Shown here: positions 45,801-57,228 of the stretch, piece after piece | Layout of the letters: each line of letters starts with the position of its first letter | Numbering within the stretch: the first letter of the stretch is position 1 | NCBI GenBank assembly: GCA_030272155.1 | Contig: CP126207.1 | Coordinates: forward strand, 62,001 to 126,000 | Source of the DNA: Tetradesmus obliquus | Taxonomy: Eukaryota > Chlorophyta > Chlorophyceae > Sphaeropleales > Scenedesmaceae | Length of the DNA: 64,000 nt | Direction: 5' to 3' | The notes under the pieces: generated by a model | Seen by the model: only the letters and a program-made list of their open reading frames with translations | Told to the model about the DNA's origin: nothing | The model's database searches: none | Made by a program: the position numbers and the translations under genes

Positions 45801-48790
45801 ACAACAAGACATGCTGGTGCTGCTGCTTCTTCCTGCAGGTGCAGTCAGTGCTGGAGCTGCTGCTGTCACGAGTGGTGCAGCAGGCGGCGTCACAGCAGCA
45901 GCAGCAGGGTGCAGCCAGTGATAGCAGCGCGGGAGTGACCATAGGCCTAGTCTCGCTTGACCATGCAGCAGCAGCAGCCAAGTGGGCAGCCGCAAACCCT
46001 CCACCCCAGGCCCTTATCAGTGCTGCGCTAGCCGCCGGCACGGCTGGCACTGCTGCTGCTGCTGCTGGCAATGCAGCAGTAGGTGCTGCTGCAGGCACTG
46101 GTGCTGGTGGTGCAGCAAGTGCTGGCCAGACTATGGCTTCAAGCTACTACTACTACCATGCTGAGGTGGTCAGCAAGCTGGCTGGGCTGTACAGCCAGGC
46201 GCTGCTGCTGCTGCAGCCGCCGGGCCCGCCACCAGAGCCAAAGAAAGGTTTGTGATCATGCTTTAGGGTTTGGGTTTCTGTGGTTGTGTGCGCAGCAAAC
46301 ATATAGGGTGGACAGCAAGCTGGCTGGGCTGTACAGCCAGGCGCTGCTGCTGCTGCAGCCGCCAGCACCGCCACCAGAGCCAAAGAAAGGTGCGTGCGCA
46401 TACGTCAGGGTTTGTATTTCTGTGTTGTGTGTGTGCAGCAATTAGACAGGATGGTCAGCAAGCTGGCTGGGCTGTACAGCCAGGCGCTGCTGCTGCTGCA
46501 GTCGCCGGCTGCGCCACCAGAGCCAAAGAAAGGTGCGTGGGCATACGTCAGGGTTCGGGTTTCCGTGTTTGTGCGCACAGCAAACATGCTAGGTGGTCAG
46601 CAAGCTGGCTGGGCTGTACGGCCAGGCGCTGCTGCTGCTGCAACCGCCAGCACCGCCACCAGAGCCCAAGAAAGGTGCGTGAGCATGCTTCAGGATATGT
46701 ACTTCTGTGGTGGTGCGCGCAGCAAACATGCTAGGTGGTCAGCAAGCTGGCTGGGCTGTACGGCCAGGCGCTGCTGCTGCTGCAGCCGCCGGCACCGCCA
46801 CCAGAGCCCAAGAAAGGTGCGTGGGCATGCATCAGGGTTCGGGTTTTCTGCGGTTGTGCACGCAGCAAACATATAGGGTGGTCAGCAAGCTGGCTGGGCT
46901 GTACGGCCAGGCGCTGCTGCTGCTGCAGCCGCCAGCGCCGCCACCAGAGCCCAAGAAAGGTGTGTGAGCATGCATCAGGGTTCGTATTCTGTGTTGTGTG
47001 CGTGCAGCAATTAGACAGGATGGTCAGCAAGCTGGCTGGGCTGTAAAGTCAGGCGCTGCTGTCGCTGCAGCCGCCAGCACCACCACCAAAGCCCAAGGAA
47101 GGTGCGTGGGCATGTGTCAGGATTCGGGTTTCTGTGGTTGTGCGCGCAGCAAACATATAGGGTGGTCAGCAAGCTGGCTGGGCTGTACGGCCAGGCGCTG
47201 CTGCTGCTGCAGCCGCCAGCACCGCCACCAGAGCCAAAGAAAGGTGCGCGGGCATGCATCAGGGTTTTGGTTTCTGTATTTGTGCGCGCAGCAAACATAT
47301 AGCGTGGTCAGCAAGCTGGCTGGGCTGTACGGCCGGGCGCTGCTGCTGCTGCTGCTGCTGCAGCCGCCGGCGCCGCCACCAGAGCCCAAGAAAGGTGCGT
47401 GGGCATACGCAGCGCAGCATTGATGTGTAGCCGGCGCTCTGGGGACGCGTGCTGAATGGTTCTGGGTAGATGAGTGTGCGCGGCACAATTGGGACGGCGT
47501 GCTGGCGCTGGCAGCATGCCGCACAAGCTAGTGTAGTGGTTGGCAGGTCCCGCTCTCGCTGTTGTTCCGGAGCCAGACCTAGCGCCCCATCGTGTCGCCG
47601 CCGTTATATAACAGCTGCAATGCTCTCTGTTCTGCTGTCCATGCCCTGCTGCACTCAAACATCATCAACAGGTGGTGCCAGGGCTTCCACTGTCGGCCAT
47701 GCCGCTGCCTGCACCACCACTGCCAGCAGCAACACCAACAGCAACAGCAGCAGCAGCACTGCAACAACAGCAGCCGATGCTGCTGCTGCTGCTGCTGATG
47801 CAGCGCCGCTGCCTGAGGCATGGGACTGGTCTGTGGCCAGCCTGAAAGTGGCTCTGGGCAGGCTGGCAGCATCTAGCATTGCAGCAAACAGGCAGGCAGG
47901 GGCGGTGCTGAGGCAGCAGGCGGAGGCGGCGCTGAGGCAAGCAGCCGTGCCTGCAGGGCGCAGTGACATGGTGGCGGCTGCAGCCAGGTGGGTGCTGAAC
48001 TGTGGTTTCCATGTCTACGGCTTTTGGTTACTTTGTGTGTGGGTGGACTCCCCCTGCTTGGGCTGTGTGTTGCCTGAGGCGTGGGACTGGTCGGTCCCAG
48101 TTGTTGTGGCAGACTACTGTGCGTCCCGGCAGTGCTGAGCGCACAGCAATGCTGCCTGCATGCTTCCTTGTCTCACACTGCTTTGCATGGTGACGCTGTC
48201 TTCTGACGCCTCCTTGTTTCTGCTGTGTGTTGTGTTGCTGCAGGCACATGCTGCTGCAGCTGGCCGACGCAGTGCCAGCAGCTGCAGCAGCAGCACGAGC
48301 AGCAGCAGCACTGCCGGCAGCCTCGGAGGCGGGCAGCGGCCACAGCACGCAACGCAGCAGCAGAGCCAGCGCTGGCTACACAGGCGCTGACGAGCAGCAC
48401 GGCAGCAGCAGCAGCAGCAGCAGCGGCGCTGCGGCTGGAAAGCGTGCATCTGAAAATGGCGCCGCATCAACTGCTTCCAGTACTGCTGGCGGTGCTGTGA
48501 CGCACAGGGCCAAAGGCGCAGCAGCAGTGGCGGCGGCGGCAGCAGCAGCGGCAGCGGCGCAGGGCCCTGCAGTGGATGTGGAGCAGTACAGGCAGCTGCT
48601 AGCTGATGGTGTGTGGTCTGCAGCTCGACAGCAGCTGCGAGGCTTTGAGCAGGTGCTTGGCAGGTACCAGGCTGCTGCTACAGCGCAGCTGGACGCTGCT
48701 GCTGCTGCTGCTGGGGGTGGGGGTGCTGGGGAGGCAGCAGCGTGGGCGGCGTTTGTGGCGATGCGCAGGAAGCAGCAGCTGGGGGTGTAG
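39330..48790 (+). CDS. MYCBPAP-family protein (flagellar central apparatus type)
   Basis: Thirteen exons join in phase to 1163 codons: 39330-39613, 39824-40139, 40611-40728, 41285-41392, 41739-41887, 42135-42383, 43038-43199, 43651-44165, 45198-45327, 45479-45667, 45839-46247, 47672-47987, 48244-48790. Family features in order: a helical RWEAQQAQWRAQ region and LTLSRGEEWRRKLELL (the R-G-E-x-[WY]-R signature), the Ig/MSP-like fold core ELTVVNTGTAAVYYSW, FYLPQQQGVILPGEQQRFRF, SFKAQQPGIFHESWAMAC (C2b-type end of the domain), VHLKGTAVA, YYYYHAEVVSKLAGLYSQAL and LPEAWDWSVASLKVAL. MYCBPAP proteins occur in sperm tails and algal flagella (Chlamydomonas FAP147 is, to my knowledge, the relative). The role is structural in the central pair. 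Low-complexity Q/A/S inserts enlarge the protein. Seven exons have tandem partial copies in adjacent introns. Confidence 0.87.
40225..40545 (+). repeat. Partial copies of MYCBPAP-like exons 2 and 3
   Basis: The exon-2 end (GQLLSRRT) is repeated at about 40320-40365 with donor gtgagg. The exon-3 start (a Ser-His codon pair, then cgctgggaggcgcagcag) is repeated at about 40485-40540. Both retain the junction sequence of the intact exons. Confidence 0.75.
40986..41392 (+). repeat. Four copies of the EEWRRKLELLA exon start
   Basis: Acceptor cag followed by GAGGAGTGGAGGCGCAAGCT occurs, with variants, at 40986, 41064, 41177 and 41285. Spacing is 78, 113 and 108. Only the fourth continues with the full exon to 41392 and fits phase on both sides. 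Confidence 0.9.
42626..43199 (+). repeat. Four copies of the ALAPAAPDAEALVVTGS exon start, each after a CTG tract
   Basis: Copies start at 42626, 42755, 42902 and 43038. The first three are preceded by (CTG)n tracts of increasing length (about 6, 9 and 17 triplets before a ttgctgac spacer). The first two carry a frame-changing insertion (gctgcttccgacgc). The fourth is the complete exon 43038-43199. Confidence 0.9.
43255..43620 (+). repeat. Two further copies of the exon end LAAVEARMAVADPSLFKEY
   Basis: At about 43270-43346 a copy has TAG in the middle but keeps donor cag|gtgaag. At about 43475-43556 another reads to FKEYH and then runs to a stop. They follow the intact exon 43038-43199. Confidence 0.85.
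44591..45327 (+). repeat. Six-copy array of the FSFKAEKPGIYHESWALAC exon start
   Basis: Exon-start copies are at 44591, 44708, 44827, 44944, 45069 and 45198 (spacing 117-129). Each is preceded by ctgctg...ccgcag or a variant. The first five diverge into a second segment (LYCTAEHTHR or similar) and stop. Only the sixth continues into HPPLLPDPEAPAG and on to exon end 45327. A partial copy of the preceding exon end (ILPGEQQRFR) lies at about 44269-44303. Confidence 0.93.
46171..47400 (+). repeat. Nine-copy, 142-bp tandem array of an exon end plus intron
   Basis: The SKLAGLYGQALLLLQPP segment followed by PPEPKKG and donor g|gtgcgt recurs with starts at 46171, 46313, 46456, 46598, 46740, 46883, 47025, 47167 and 47309, that is 142 or 143 bp each. 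Units 2-9 begin with a pseudo-acceptor (gtgcgcag, then caaacatatagggtgg) in place of the true upstream exon. Unit 142 and mini-exon 94 bp are both 1 mod 3, so any single extra exon would shift the frame. Splicing from copy 1 (end 46247) to 47672 restores the reading frame. Confidence 0.95.
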
Positions 48791-48952
48791 GTGTGAGTTA
48801 TGCTTCAAGCGAGGCTGCTGCTGCTGCTGTTGATGAGAATGGTGCACAGCTGGAGTTGGCTGATGGTACGGGCACACGGCAGCGGCTGCGAGGCTTTGAG
48901 CAGGTGCTTGGCAGCTACCAGGATGCTGCAGCAGCGCAGCTGGACGCTGCTG

Positions 48953-48983
<31 letters not shown>

Positions 48984-49560
48984 GGGTGGGGGAGGGGTTG
49001 CGGGGGAGGCAGCAGCGTGGGTGGCGTTTGCGGCGATTCGCAGGAAGCAGCAGCTAGGGGTGTAGGTGTGAGCTTTATGCTTCAAGCGGGGCTGCTGCTG
49101 CTGCTGCTGTTGATGAGGATGGTGCACAACTGGAGTTGGCTGATGGTATGGGCCCACGGCAGCAGCTGCGCGGCTTTGAGCAGGTGCTTGGCAGCTGCCA
49201 GGCTGCTGCTGCAGCGCAGCTAGACGCTGCTGCTGCCGCTGCTGCTGCTGCTGCTGCTGGTGCTGCTGCTGGGGGTGGAGATTGGGTTGCGGGAGAGGCA
49301 GCAGCGTGGGCGGCGTTTGCGGTGATGCGCAGGAAGCAGCAGCTGGGGGTGTAGGTTTGATTTATGCTTCAAGCTGGTGTGGGACGCTGCGAGGCTGTCA
49401 GACGCTGCTGCTGCTGCCCGCGATGATGCTGCGCGACTGGATGCAGCTGCTGTGTTTCAGAGCACGTTGTTTACCTGCTAATGGAAGTGACAGCAGCAGT
49501 ACGCACTGGTCTAGGGCTCCGCTGGGCGTGAGACAGCTGCACTGAGGAGCAGCATCAGCA
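48785..49560 (+). repeat. Two and a half duplicates of the MYCBPAP-like C-terminal end
   Basis: The block encoding LRGFEQVLGRYQAAATAQLD through the Ala/Gly run to RRKQQLGV and stop recurs at about 48790-49065 and 49075-49354, each ending in its own TAG, with a truncated fourth at about 49360-49460. Period is about 285 bp. Copies keep an open frame, so they could serve as alternative ends if spliced to. Confidence 0.88.
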
Positions 49561-51777
49561 ACAGCAGCTGTGCTGGTTGAGCTATGGTACGCTGCAGCAG
49601 ATTGTCAATATGCGCATGTAAGGTTGTGACGTCAGCAGGTGTTGACAGAGAAATCGCATTTTTTCAAGGGGGTGTGTCGTGGGTGTTTACTGAGTGCACT
49701 GCAGCTTGGTGGGATGGGGGTGTGCTGTTGTGCGCTAGGTCACCTGTGGGCCGCAGCACAAAACTCAGTTTACGACGCACATTTTACAAACTGTGCCGCA
49801 CTAGGCCAGGCGGCCAACCAATCATCAGCCTGATTTAACTTGATTCAGCTGGTGGGCCTTGTCACAGCCTATTGAAACTCGCCACCATATATTGTGCAGC
49901 AGCGGCTTCCATTGGAGTGATTCCAGCGTATGCAACCTCCTGTGGTAATGGGTAGCACTCATTATGACTGACACCTCTCAGAAATGCAGGGTAGGTTGCT
50001 GAGGTTGTCTTTCCATGGTAAGCAGCGACAGTTGTATGTAGCTCGTGCCAAAGTGCTGGATGCTGCTGCCAGCAGTGGTGCAGGGGTGACGTATGGAGGA
50101 CAGCTCGTGCGTAAGCGGCTGGATGACGTGGCCTGAGTGTGTCGACGCGGCTGCTGCCATGATGCCCTAGACGTGTCTGACTTGGTGTTATTATGTTCTG
50201 CTGCATCAGCCGCGTATTAGGGTGCGAAATGAAGCGCAGCTCATGGCCACAGCTGTCGTGCTGACGAGGTTGTCACGCCCCTCGTGACAGTTACGCCCCT
50301 GGCGCGTAATGTATGTGCGAAGCGCTTCTTCTCGATATGATCGATGGAAAAAGTGTTATTGCATGTGGTATAAACTTACAACCGTACTGTGGATCGTCAA
50401 CAAGCAGACATGCAAATTGCGCTACGGAAGCTGCCAACGGGTCACGAACTTCAGCTTCATACAATTAAATGCATTATTATTCCAAGATACTGGTGACTAG
50501 AGGTGGGTGACGTCGCCCGTGTGCGCTTGCTGCGCAATCAGCTGCAGTGGCATCTTCATTTGTGCCGGTGTTTACAATCATGTTGCAAGGCCAACTGTTT
50601 CGACACAGGAATAGAGATACAAGGCAACACAACATCTTGAGAAGAGAGCTGAGCGTTCACGCGGCGTCACGACACATCAGCTTATTTGTGGAAGGTAGGT
50701 CCCTTCGTTGGTTCCAGTGTATCGCGATGCAAGAATTTGGGGGTAGACTTTACACATTTTCTGAACACACATTACGTTCGTCAGGGAATGGTCATCCCGG
50801 TGTCCATTACCCGGATTTGTCGCACTTTGGTTTCGCAACCAGCCAGTACGCAATGTCCGAGCTGCAGACTTTCAATTCATGTTTTTCAGAACCTTTTCCG
50901 CAAAGCTTGAGGCTGCATGGTGTCTGCAAGACTTATGCCGGGCCGAACAGTTCATAGTGACCCGACACACGTCTTTGTCGCTCTGAGATAGCAGCAGGCT
51001 TTCATCAATTGCCTCTGTGTCAGACACGATATTTTGATTCAGCCCTAGGCGCGCCTTACTGACAAGTGTGCGTCCTTCGACACCGTAAGTGCTGCTGTCG
51101 AGACCCCACCAGCACTGCTGCTGCTCAGTGCAGCATGCTCCTACTGTGTTGAATGCCCATAAGGTGTTCAGCGGCTGCTGATACCATCCGGTTGATCATC
51201 AAGCTACTGCTGCTGCTGCTGTGCTGCCACATACTGCTGGTCCTCTAGCTGTGTAGGGTTGACTGTAGCACAGCCCATCCCTACTGCCACCAACCTCTCC
51301 ACTGGCTACCAGAATATCCTCAGAACATATACTACAAAGCGCGGTGATAGCTGGAAAGATTCTGCAGGCTTCGTCTCAGGTGCGAAAACAACAAGCACAC
51401 CTCAGCTGCTCTGGTAATGCAGATGCTACTGCATCAATCTGCTTGCTCTCGAAGCTAGACATACACCATCATCTCATTCACCTCATCTCATACACAATAT
51501 ATTGACATATAACACGCACCAAGCAGCAGCCGCACGTCAGCATGCGTGACATGGGTATTCCGTTGCAGCACATGCTGGTTCAGTACCACAGGTGTGTAGT
51601 ATGGCTGTGCCTGACAGTCCCTGTAGTGCAGCAACCACCTCCAGCAGCACAAGCCGCCTTTCAGCAGCATGCGCAGTGCAGCACACATAGTGAGTTACAC
51701 GTCAGCAGCTTGCTACCTTGGATGCATGTGTGCGTAGCATGCAGGGAGAACGCCGCCCCTGCATGGTGGCTCCTCAC

Positions 51778-51851
<74 letters not shown>

Positions 51852-51970
51852 AGGTTCCGCTACTTACTCTGACTTCAGCCTTTAGCCTTTTGCAGGCTCC
51901 CAGGGGGCTAATAAGCGCAGCTGACCAGCCGCACCTTCTCTGACTTTAGAGGAGCAGCAGCAGCAGCAGC
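49561..51970. other. Mostly uncharacterised; unassigned open frames and a CTG acceptor
   Basis: Two unassigned frames stand out: 49862-50206 on minus (114 codons) and 50547-50957 on plus (136 codons, begins MASSFVPVFTIMLQGQLFRH). Neither matches a family I know. At 51779-51853 (CTG)24 runs into CAG, a likely 3' splice site for the gene that follows, implying an upstream exon in this region. Candidates such as 51542-51590 (MGIPLQHMLVQYH) cannot be tied to it with confidence. Confidence 0.45.
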
Positions 51971-52396
51971 ATGTTGCAAGGACAGGTGCCGTGCTCCCAG
52001 CAGGCGCTGCTGCAGCAGCTGGCATGCCCCTCTGCTGCCAGCAGCGCTGCAAATCATGGCGATGTTGCTGGATATGATAGCAGTAAATATAACAGTGCCA
52101 ACACAGGAGGGCAGCAGCCTGGGCTGTTGTGGGTGCTGCCAGCAGCATTGGCCAGGCAGAGTGGCTATGCCACTGCAGCATACGCGGCCTGGCAGCAGCA
52201 GCAGCAGCAGCAGCAAGTGCTGCGGCAGCAGCAGCAGCAGCAGCAGCAAGTGCTGCGGCAGCAGAGGAAGCCCAGAGCTGCTCCAAAGTCTGACGCTGCA
52301 GCAGCAGCAGGTGGTGGTGGTGACGACCGTGCAGTGTGGGGTGCCATGCAGCATGAGCAGCAGAGGAAGTGCAGAGCTGCCCTGAAGTCTGACTCT

Positions 52397-52431
<35 letters not shown>

Positions 52432-52543
52432 TAGTGGTGACGAGCTTGCAGTGTGGGGTGCCATGCAGCATGAGCAGGATGTTGAACCCCTGCATTCTCT
52501 GGCAGCAGCAGCAGCGGCTGCCTTGGAGGCTGCTGAGCAATCC

Positions 52544-52596
<53 letters not shown>

Positions 52597-52716
52597 GCAG
52601 CAGCAGGTGCATGCAGCTTTCACTCTGCAGCCAGCAGCACCAGCAGCAGTAGTGCCAGCAACTTCCAAGCAGCAGCAACAGGTGCATGGATCAGTTACGC
52701 CACAGCCAGCAGCAGC

Positions 52717-52750
<34 letters not shown>

Positions 52751-52903
52751 GTGCCAGCTGCTGTTGGGCTTCTGGCCAACGCTGTAGCAGAGGCTGCAGT
52801 GAATGCATCACACGGCAGGCAGCTGCAGCTGCAGGACTTGCAGGCCGCGATTGCTGCTGCTGCTGCAGCTGTGTCAGCAGCAGGAGCCGCCAGCAAGACG
52901 GAA

Positions 52904-52934
<31 letters not shown>

Positions 52935-53821
52935 ATGTTGCGTCTCAGCTCAACAACAGCACTAGTGTCACTTGGGATGTGTGCCACCCTCAGCAACGGC
53001 AGCAGCAGCAGCAGCAGCAGCAGCTGGATGCATCATACCCGGAGGCGTCAGAGCTCAGCTGCCTGGCAGCAGCAGCAGCAGCAGCCCTGAGAGATCTGGC
53101 CGCCGGCTGCTGCCCAAATGACGTGTTAGTAACACACAAAGATGACGCGAAGTTGGGCGCCGGGGATGCTGCGGCATTGTACGCAGCGGATTTTGAAGCA
53201 GCAGCAGCAGCAGCTATCGTGAAAGCACATGGTGATGCTGCCGGGCAGCCTGACCCAGCTGCTGCTGCTGCTGCTGCTGCACCAGTGCAGCACCACGCCA
53301 GCAGTCACACACACAGCAGCAGCGGCAACGGCAGCAGCAGAAAGCACACCAGCCATGACAGCGGCGGCAGCGACTCCGAACAGCACAGCCCTGCTGCTGC
53401 TGCTGCCGGCCGGCGCGGCCGGGGCGGCAGGCGCATCGGCAGGCTATCTGCTGCTCACAAACATAACAAACAAAGTAACAAAAGTAACAAGTGGATCCAC
53501 CGCTGCCCAGCGCCGGACAACAGGGTCGTCACAATCATCCCCCGCCGCCCAGGCAGAGCAGCAGCAGCAGCAGCAGCAGCAGCATCAGCTGACTCAGACT
53601 CAGATAATGATGATTACCGGAGGCCTGGCCATGCTGCTGCTAGAGCTGCTGCCGCTGTTGCTGCTGCTGCTGCTGCCGGGGGCCATGTGACAAGAGCAGC
53701 AGCTGGTGGCAGCTTCTGGGAGAAGTATGGAGCAGGCTTGTACAGGGGGCCTGGCGCACCGCCAGCAGCAGCAACAGCAGCAGCACCAGTGTCAGATTGG
53801 GGTGTGTTCTACCCGCACCCA

Positions 53822-53868
<47 letters not shown>

Positions 53869-54716
53869 GCACCAGCAGCAGCAGCTGCCGCAGAGCCAGG
53901 CGGCTGCTGCAGCACTGCCACTGGTGTCTGCTGCTGCTGCGGCCCGACAGCCTGCTGCTGCGGCCCGACAGCCTGCTGCTGCAACTGCTCAGGCTGCAAC
54001 TGCGAGCGCAACTGCTGGCAGCAGCAGCAGGAAGCGGCAGAGGGCTGCCAGCCCAGCAGCAGCAGCAGCACCAGCAGCAGCGGTGCCGGTGTCCCGCAAG
54101 ATGAGGAACTTTTCTGAGCTGCTGCAGGAACCCGGCAGCGGCAGAGAAGCGGCAAAGCAGCAGCAGCAGCAGCAGGCTCCAAGGCTTGTGGTGGCAGCAT
54201 CTTCAGCCAAGCAGCAGCTGCAGCAGCAGGAGCTGCCGCAGCAGCAGGGTGCTGCTTTTGGCAGCTGCAGTGCCTTTGAGCTTGAGCTGCAGTCACTGCT
54301 GGCCAAGTATGTGCCAAGTATGTGCGACAGCTTTGTGGCAGCAGCAGCACCTGTTGAGGGTGGCTGTTCTGGTGCTCCTTCAGTTGCAATGTACATGGCA
54401 ACACCAGCAGCAGCAGCAGCAGCAGCAGGAGGTATGCTTCCACCCAAGCCTCAGCCAACGCAGCAGCGGCAGCAGAAGCAAGGTGCTGCTGCTGCTGCTG
54501 CTGCTGCTGAGCCGCCGCCTCCACTGGAGCATGTCGCTGCACTGCTGCAGGTGTTGCTGGATGCTACGCAGCGGCAGCAGCAGCAGCAGCAGCAGACGCC
54601 ACGCTCGGCTGCTGGCGACTGTGCTGGTTTCAAGCGTAGCGCTGAAACTGCCTATGGCACCAATGAGCAGCAGCAGCAGCTGGGCAGTGCAGCAAAGAAA
54701 GCAAAAGCGTCTGGCA

Positions 54717-54780
<64 letters not shown>

Positions 54781-54829
54781 GTCTCCCAGCTCCTTGGGTA
54801 CTGTGATGACTGAGCATGTGGTCTGCTGA
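51971..54829 (+). CDS. Q/A-rich low-complexity protein, possibly nuclear
   Basis: A 952-codon uninterrupted frame dominated by polyglutamine and polyalanine with islands of ordinary sequence. Residues about 99-169 hold a tandem internal duplication (PRAAPKSDAAAA to AVWGAMQHEQ, then CRAALKSDSAAAA to AVWGAMQHEQ). Basic stretches GRRGRGGRRIGRL and SSRKRQRAASP look like nuclear localisation signals. The islands FWEKYGAGLYRGPG, SRKMRNFSELLQEPGSG and FELELQSLLAKYVPSMCDSF are the most protein-like. No DNA-binding domain is recognised. The start is the first ATG in the frame; the upstream CTG-CAG acceptor makes an earlier exon plausible. A transcriptional co-regulator is a guess from composition. A translated CAG-rich noncoding region is an alternative, but 2.9 kb without a stop favours coding. 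Confidence 0.6.
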
Positions 54830-54845
54830 GGCAGCAGCAGCAGTG

Positions 54846-55600
54846 GGTGTGGGTGTTGGTGTGGGGGTGCTGTCATTGCTTCTCTCAAGAAGCCTCAGCA
54901 TACGGCTACCATGGTGCGCAGTGGTGCACAAATGGTGCCCAAAGACAGTGTGGTGCATGTGGTGTGGGTGTGGGTGTGCTGCGCTGTCAGGGCTTCCTTC
55001 CACAAGTACTGCAGCATGCAGCTACACATGGTGTGCCGTGGAGCGCATATGGTGCCCGTAGCATGGTTATGAGTGAGTCAGTGCGGGTCTTGGGGTGGTG
55101 TGGGTGTGCAGCGCTGTCATGGCTTTCCCTCACAAGCACCAGAGCATACGCAGCCACACTTGCTGATGGTTGTGAGTGGGTCAGTGTGGGTGTGGATGTG
55201 CTGTCATTGCTCCTCTCACAAGTACCAGAGCATGGGGCGCCACATGGTGCGCTGTGGTGCGCAGAGGATGTTTGTGACTGGGTCAGTGTGGGTGTGGGTG
55301 TGGGGGTGCTGCCATGGCTTCCTCTCAAAAAGCCTGAGCATGCTGCGCAAGTATGCACAGTGGCGCGCAATGGCGCCCAAAGACGGTGTGGTGCATGCGG
55401 TATGTGTGTGGGTGTGCTGTGGTGTCAGCGCTTCATCTCACAAGTACCAGAGCATGCGGCTACACATGGTGCGCAGTGGTGCGCAAATGGTGCTCAGAGC
55501 ATGGTTGTGAGTGGGTCAGTGTGGGTGTGGGTGTGCTGCGCTGTCATGCCTTCCTAAGACAGGTACCAGAGCATAAGCGGCCACACATGCATCACAACCT
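54846..55600. repeat. Tandem repeat block A, units of about 110-130 bp
   Basis: About six units share gtgggtgtgggtgtgctg(c), then a short stretch ending in tctcacaagtaccagagcat, then acatggtgcgcagtggtgcg. The units vary in length because internal GTGGGT runs differ. The block directly follows the stop of the Q/A-rich gene. Confidence 0.8.
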
Positions 55601-55639
55601 GCGGACGTCATCACATCGGTGACACGCGCACAGCTATGT

Positions 55640-56020
55640 GCTCTGTCCTGCATTTGCATTGATCGCTGTCTGCTTGAATCTCTTGCCAAGCGCGCTGCTG
55701 CTGCAGATTTTCGGCACACAGGCGCATGTGTGCTGCTGCCGCGGCAGTTTCGCAGGCACGCATGCACACGTGGGCTGCTGCCGCGCAGCAGGTCTGCCCT
55801 GCACTTGCATGGATCGCTGTCTGCTTGGATCTCTTGGCAAGGGTGCTGCTGCAGCGGCGGCAGTTTCGCAGGCACACAGGCGCATGTTGTGCTGCGGAGC
55901 AGCGTATCAGCGGTCCTGCACTTGCATGGATCGCTGTCTGCTTGGATCTCTTGGCAAGGGCGCTGCTGCATTCTTCAGGGGCACAGGCATGCGTGTTCTG
56001 CTGCCGCGGAGCAGGCAAGT
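55640..56020. repeat. Tandem repeat block B, three units of about 120-150 bp
   Basis: Each unit contains a variant of ctgcacttgcatggatcgct, then gtctgcttggatctcttggc, then a GCTGCTGC stretch and a cgcaggcacacaggcgcatg-like end. Starts are near 55650, 55798 and 55916. Open frames on both strands here are repeat-driven. Confidence 0.8.
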
Positions 56021-56379
56021 CTGTACAACAGGCGAATCTGTACAACAGGCCTGTTGGTTGCTTGGTTGGCTGGGTTCAGGGTTTGACGCTCAAAGCAACA
56101 TGAATCCCAATGTTCTTGGGATGATGTGAGAGAACCAGCCGCAATGCCTGTCACAAGGCGCCGCCAGATTTGCAAGGCGCCTGCTGCTGTCTCAACAGTG
56201 CATGCGTGCATGCTTCCCCCTCTCCCTGTGACTGTGTGTCTGTGCCTTTTGAGTGCAGCGCACATGCAGCATGCACCCCAGCTTGGTTCGTAGCATGTGG
56301 TGGAAAGCATGCGGGTACGCCGCGTGTGGTTTGCCGCATTTGGTTGATTGCATGCGGGTTCATTGCATGTAGGGCTTCC

Positions 56380-57010
56380 TATGTGGGTGTCACTTGTGTG
56401 TCACTTGTGGGTGTCACTTGTGTGGGTGTCACTTGTGTGTCACCTGTGGGTGTCACTTGTGTGGGTCTTCCTGTGTGGGTGTCACTTGTGTGTCGGTGTC
56501 GTGAAGTGGCAGCGCCCCGGCATGTGGTGTACCATACATACATCGCAATGCTTGAAGGTGCGCAGAATTTGCTTTTTTCATGCTAGACTGTCAATCTTTA
56601 CATCGGCCGTCCCTCTGTCCCACATGTCTTCTGGGCTGACTGAGACATGGCACACATGTGACACGCTTGGACATTGGACGCTATCTATTGCCCCGTCATG
56701 TAGTACAGCATACATACATCGGCCGGCCCTCTCTCCCGCATGTCTTGTGGGCTGCAACGGACATGGCACAGAATTCACACACCTGTACATGGCCATTCCG
56801 TAGCACACTATCTGTTGCTACACCTGTTTTATTGTGCCTTGAGCACGGCACGCATGCAGCATGCGCAGCATACTTACATCGGCCGCCCCTCTCTCCCGCG
56901 CGTGTCTTCTGGACTGACTGGGACATGGCACAAATTTGACACGCTTGGACATGGCCATTCCGTAGCACGACATCTGTTGCTGCACCTTGTTATTATGCCT
57001 TGATCCATGA
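56380..57010. repeat. Tandem repeat block C (GTGGGTGTCACTTGT and TACATCGGCCG families)
   Basis: From 56380 to 56500 gtgggtgtcacttgtgt iterates. From 56595 to 57000 a second unit, with tacatcggcc(gt), ctctctcccgc(a/g)tgtctt, gggacatggcaca and cacgcttggacatggccatt, recurs near 56595, 56712 and 56875. The phrase gacatggcaca also appears in the following block D, suggesting common ancestry. Confidence 0.75.
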
Positions 57011-57228
57011 GCCTTGTCTCACTCCTTTGTGGGTGGGCCTGTGGCCCTACTTTGGTAACTGGTCATTATGCCTTGAGCACAGCACGCATGCAGCATGCGC
57101 CCGAGCTTGTCAGCGCTTGTGCTTTGACGGTGCGGCCCACTGCATGTGGTTTACAGCAGTGTGAGTTTCATCACATGTGGATGCACCGCATCTGGAATGA
57201 ACGCATGGGTTATCACATGTCGGGTTAT

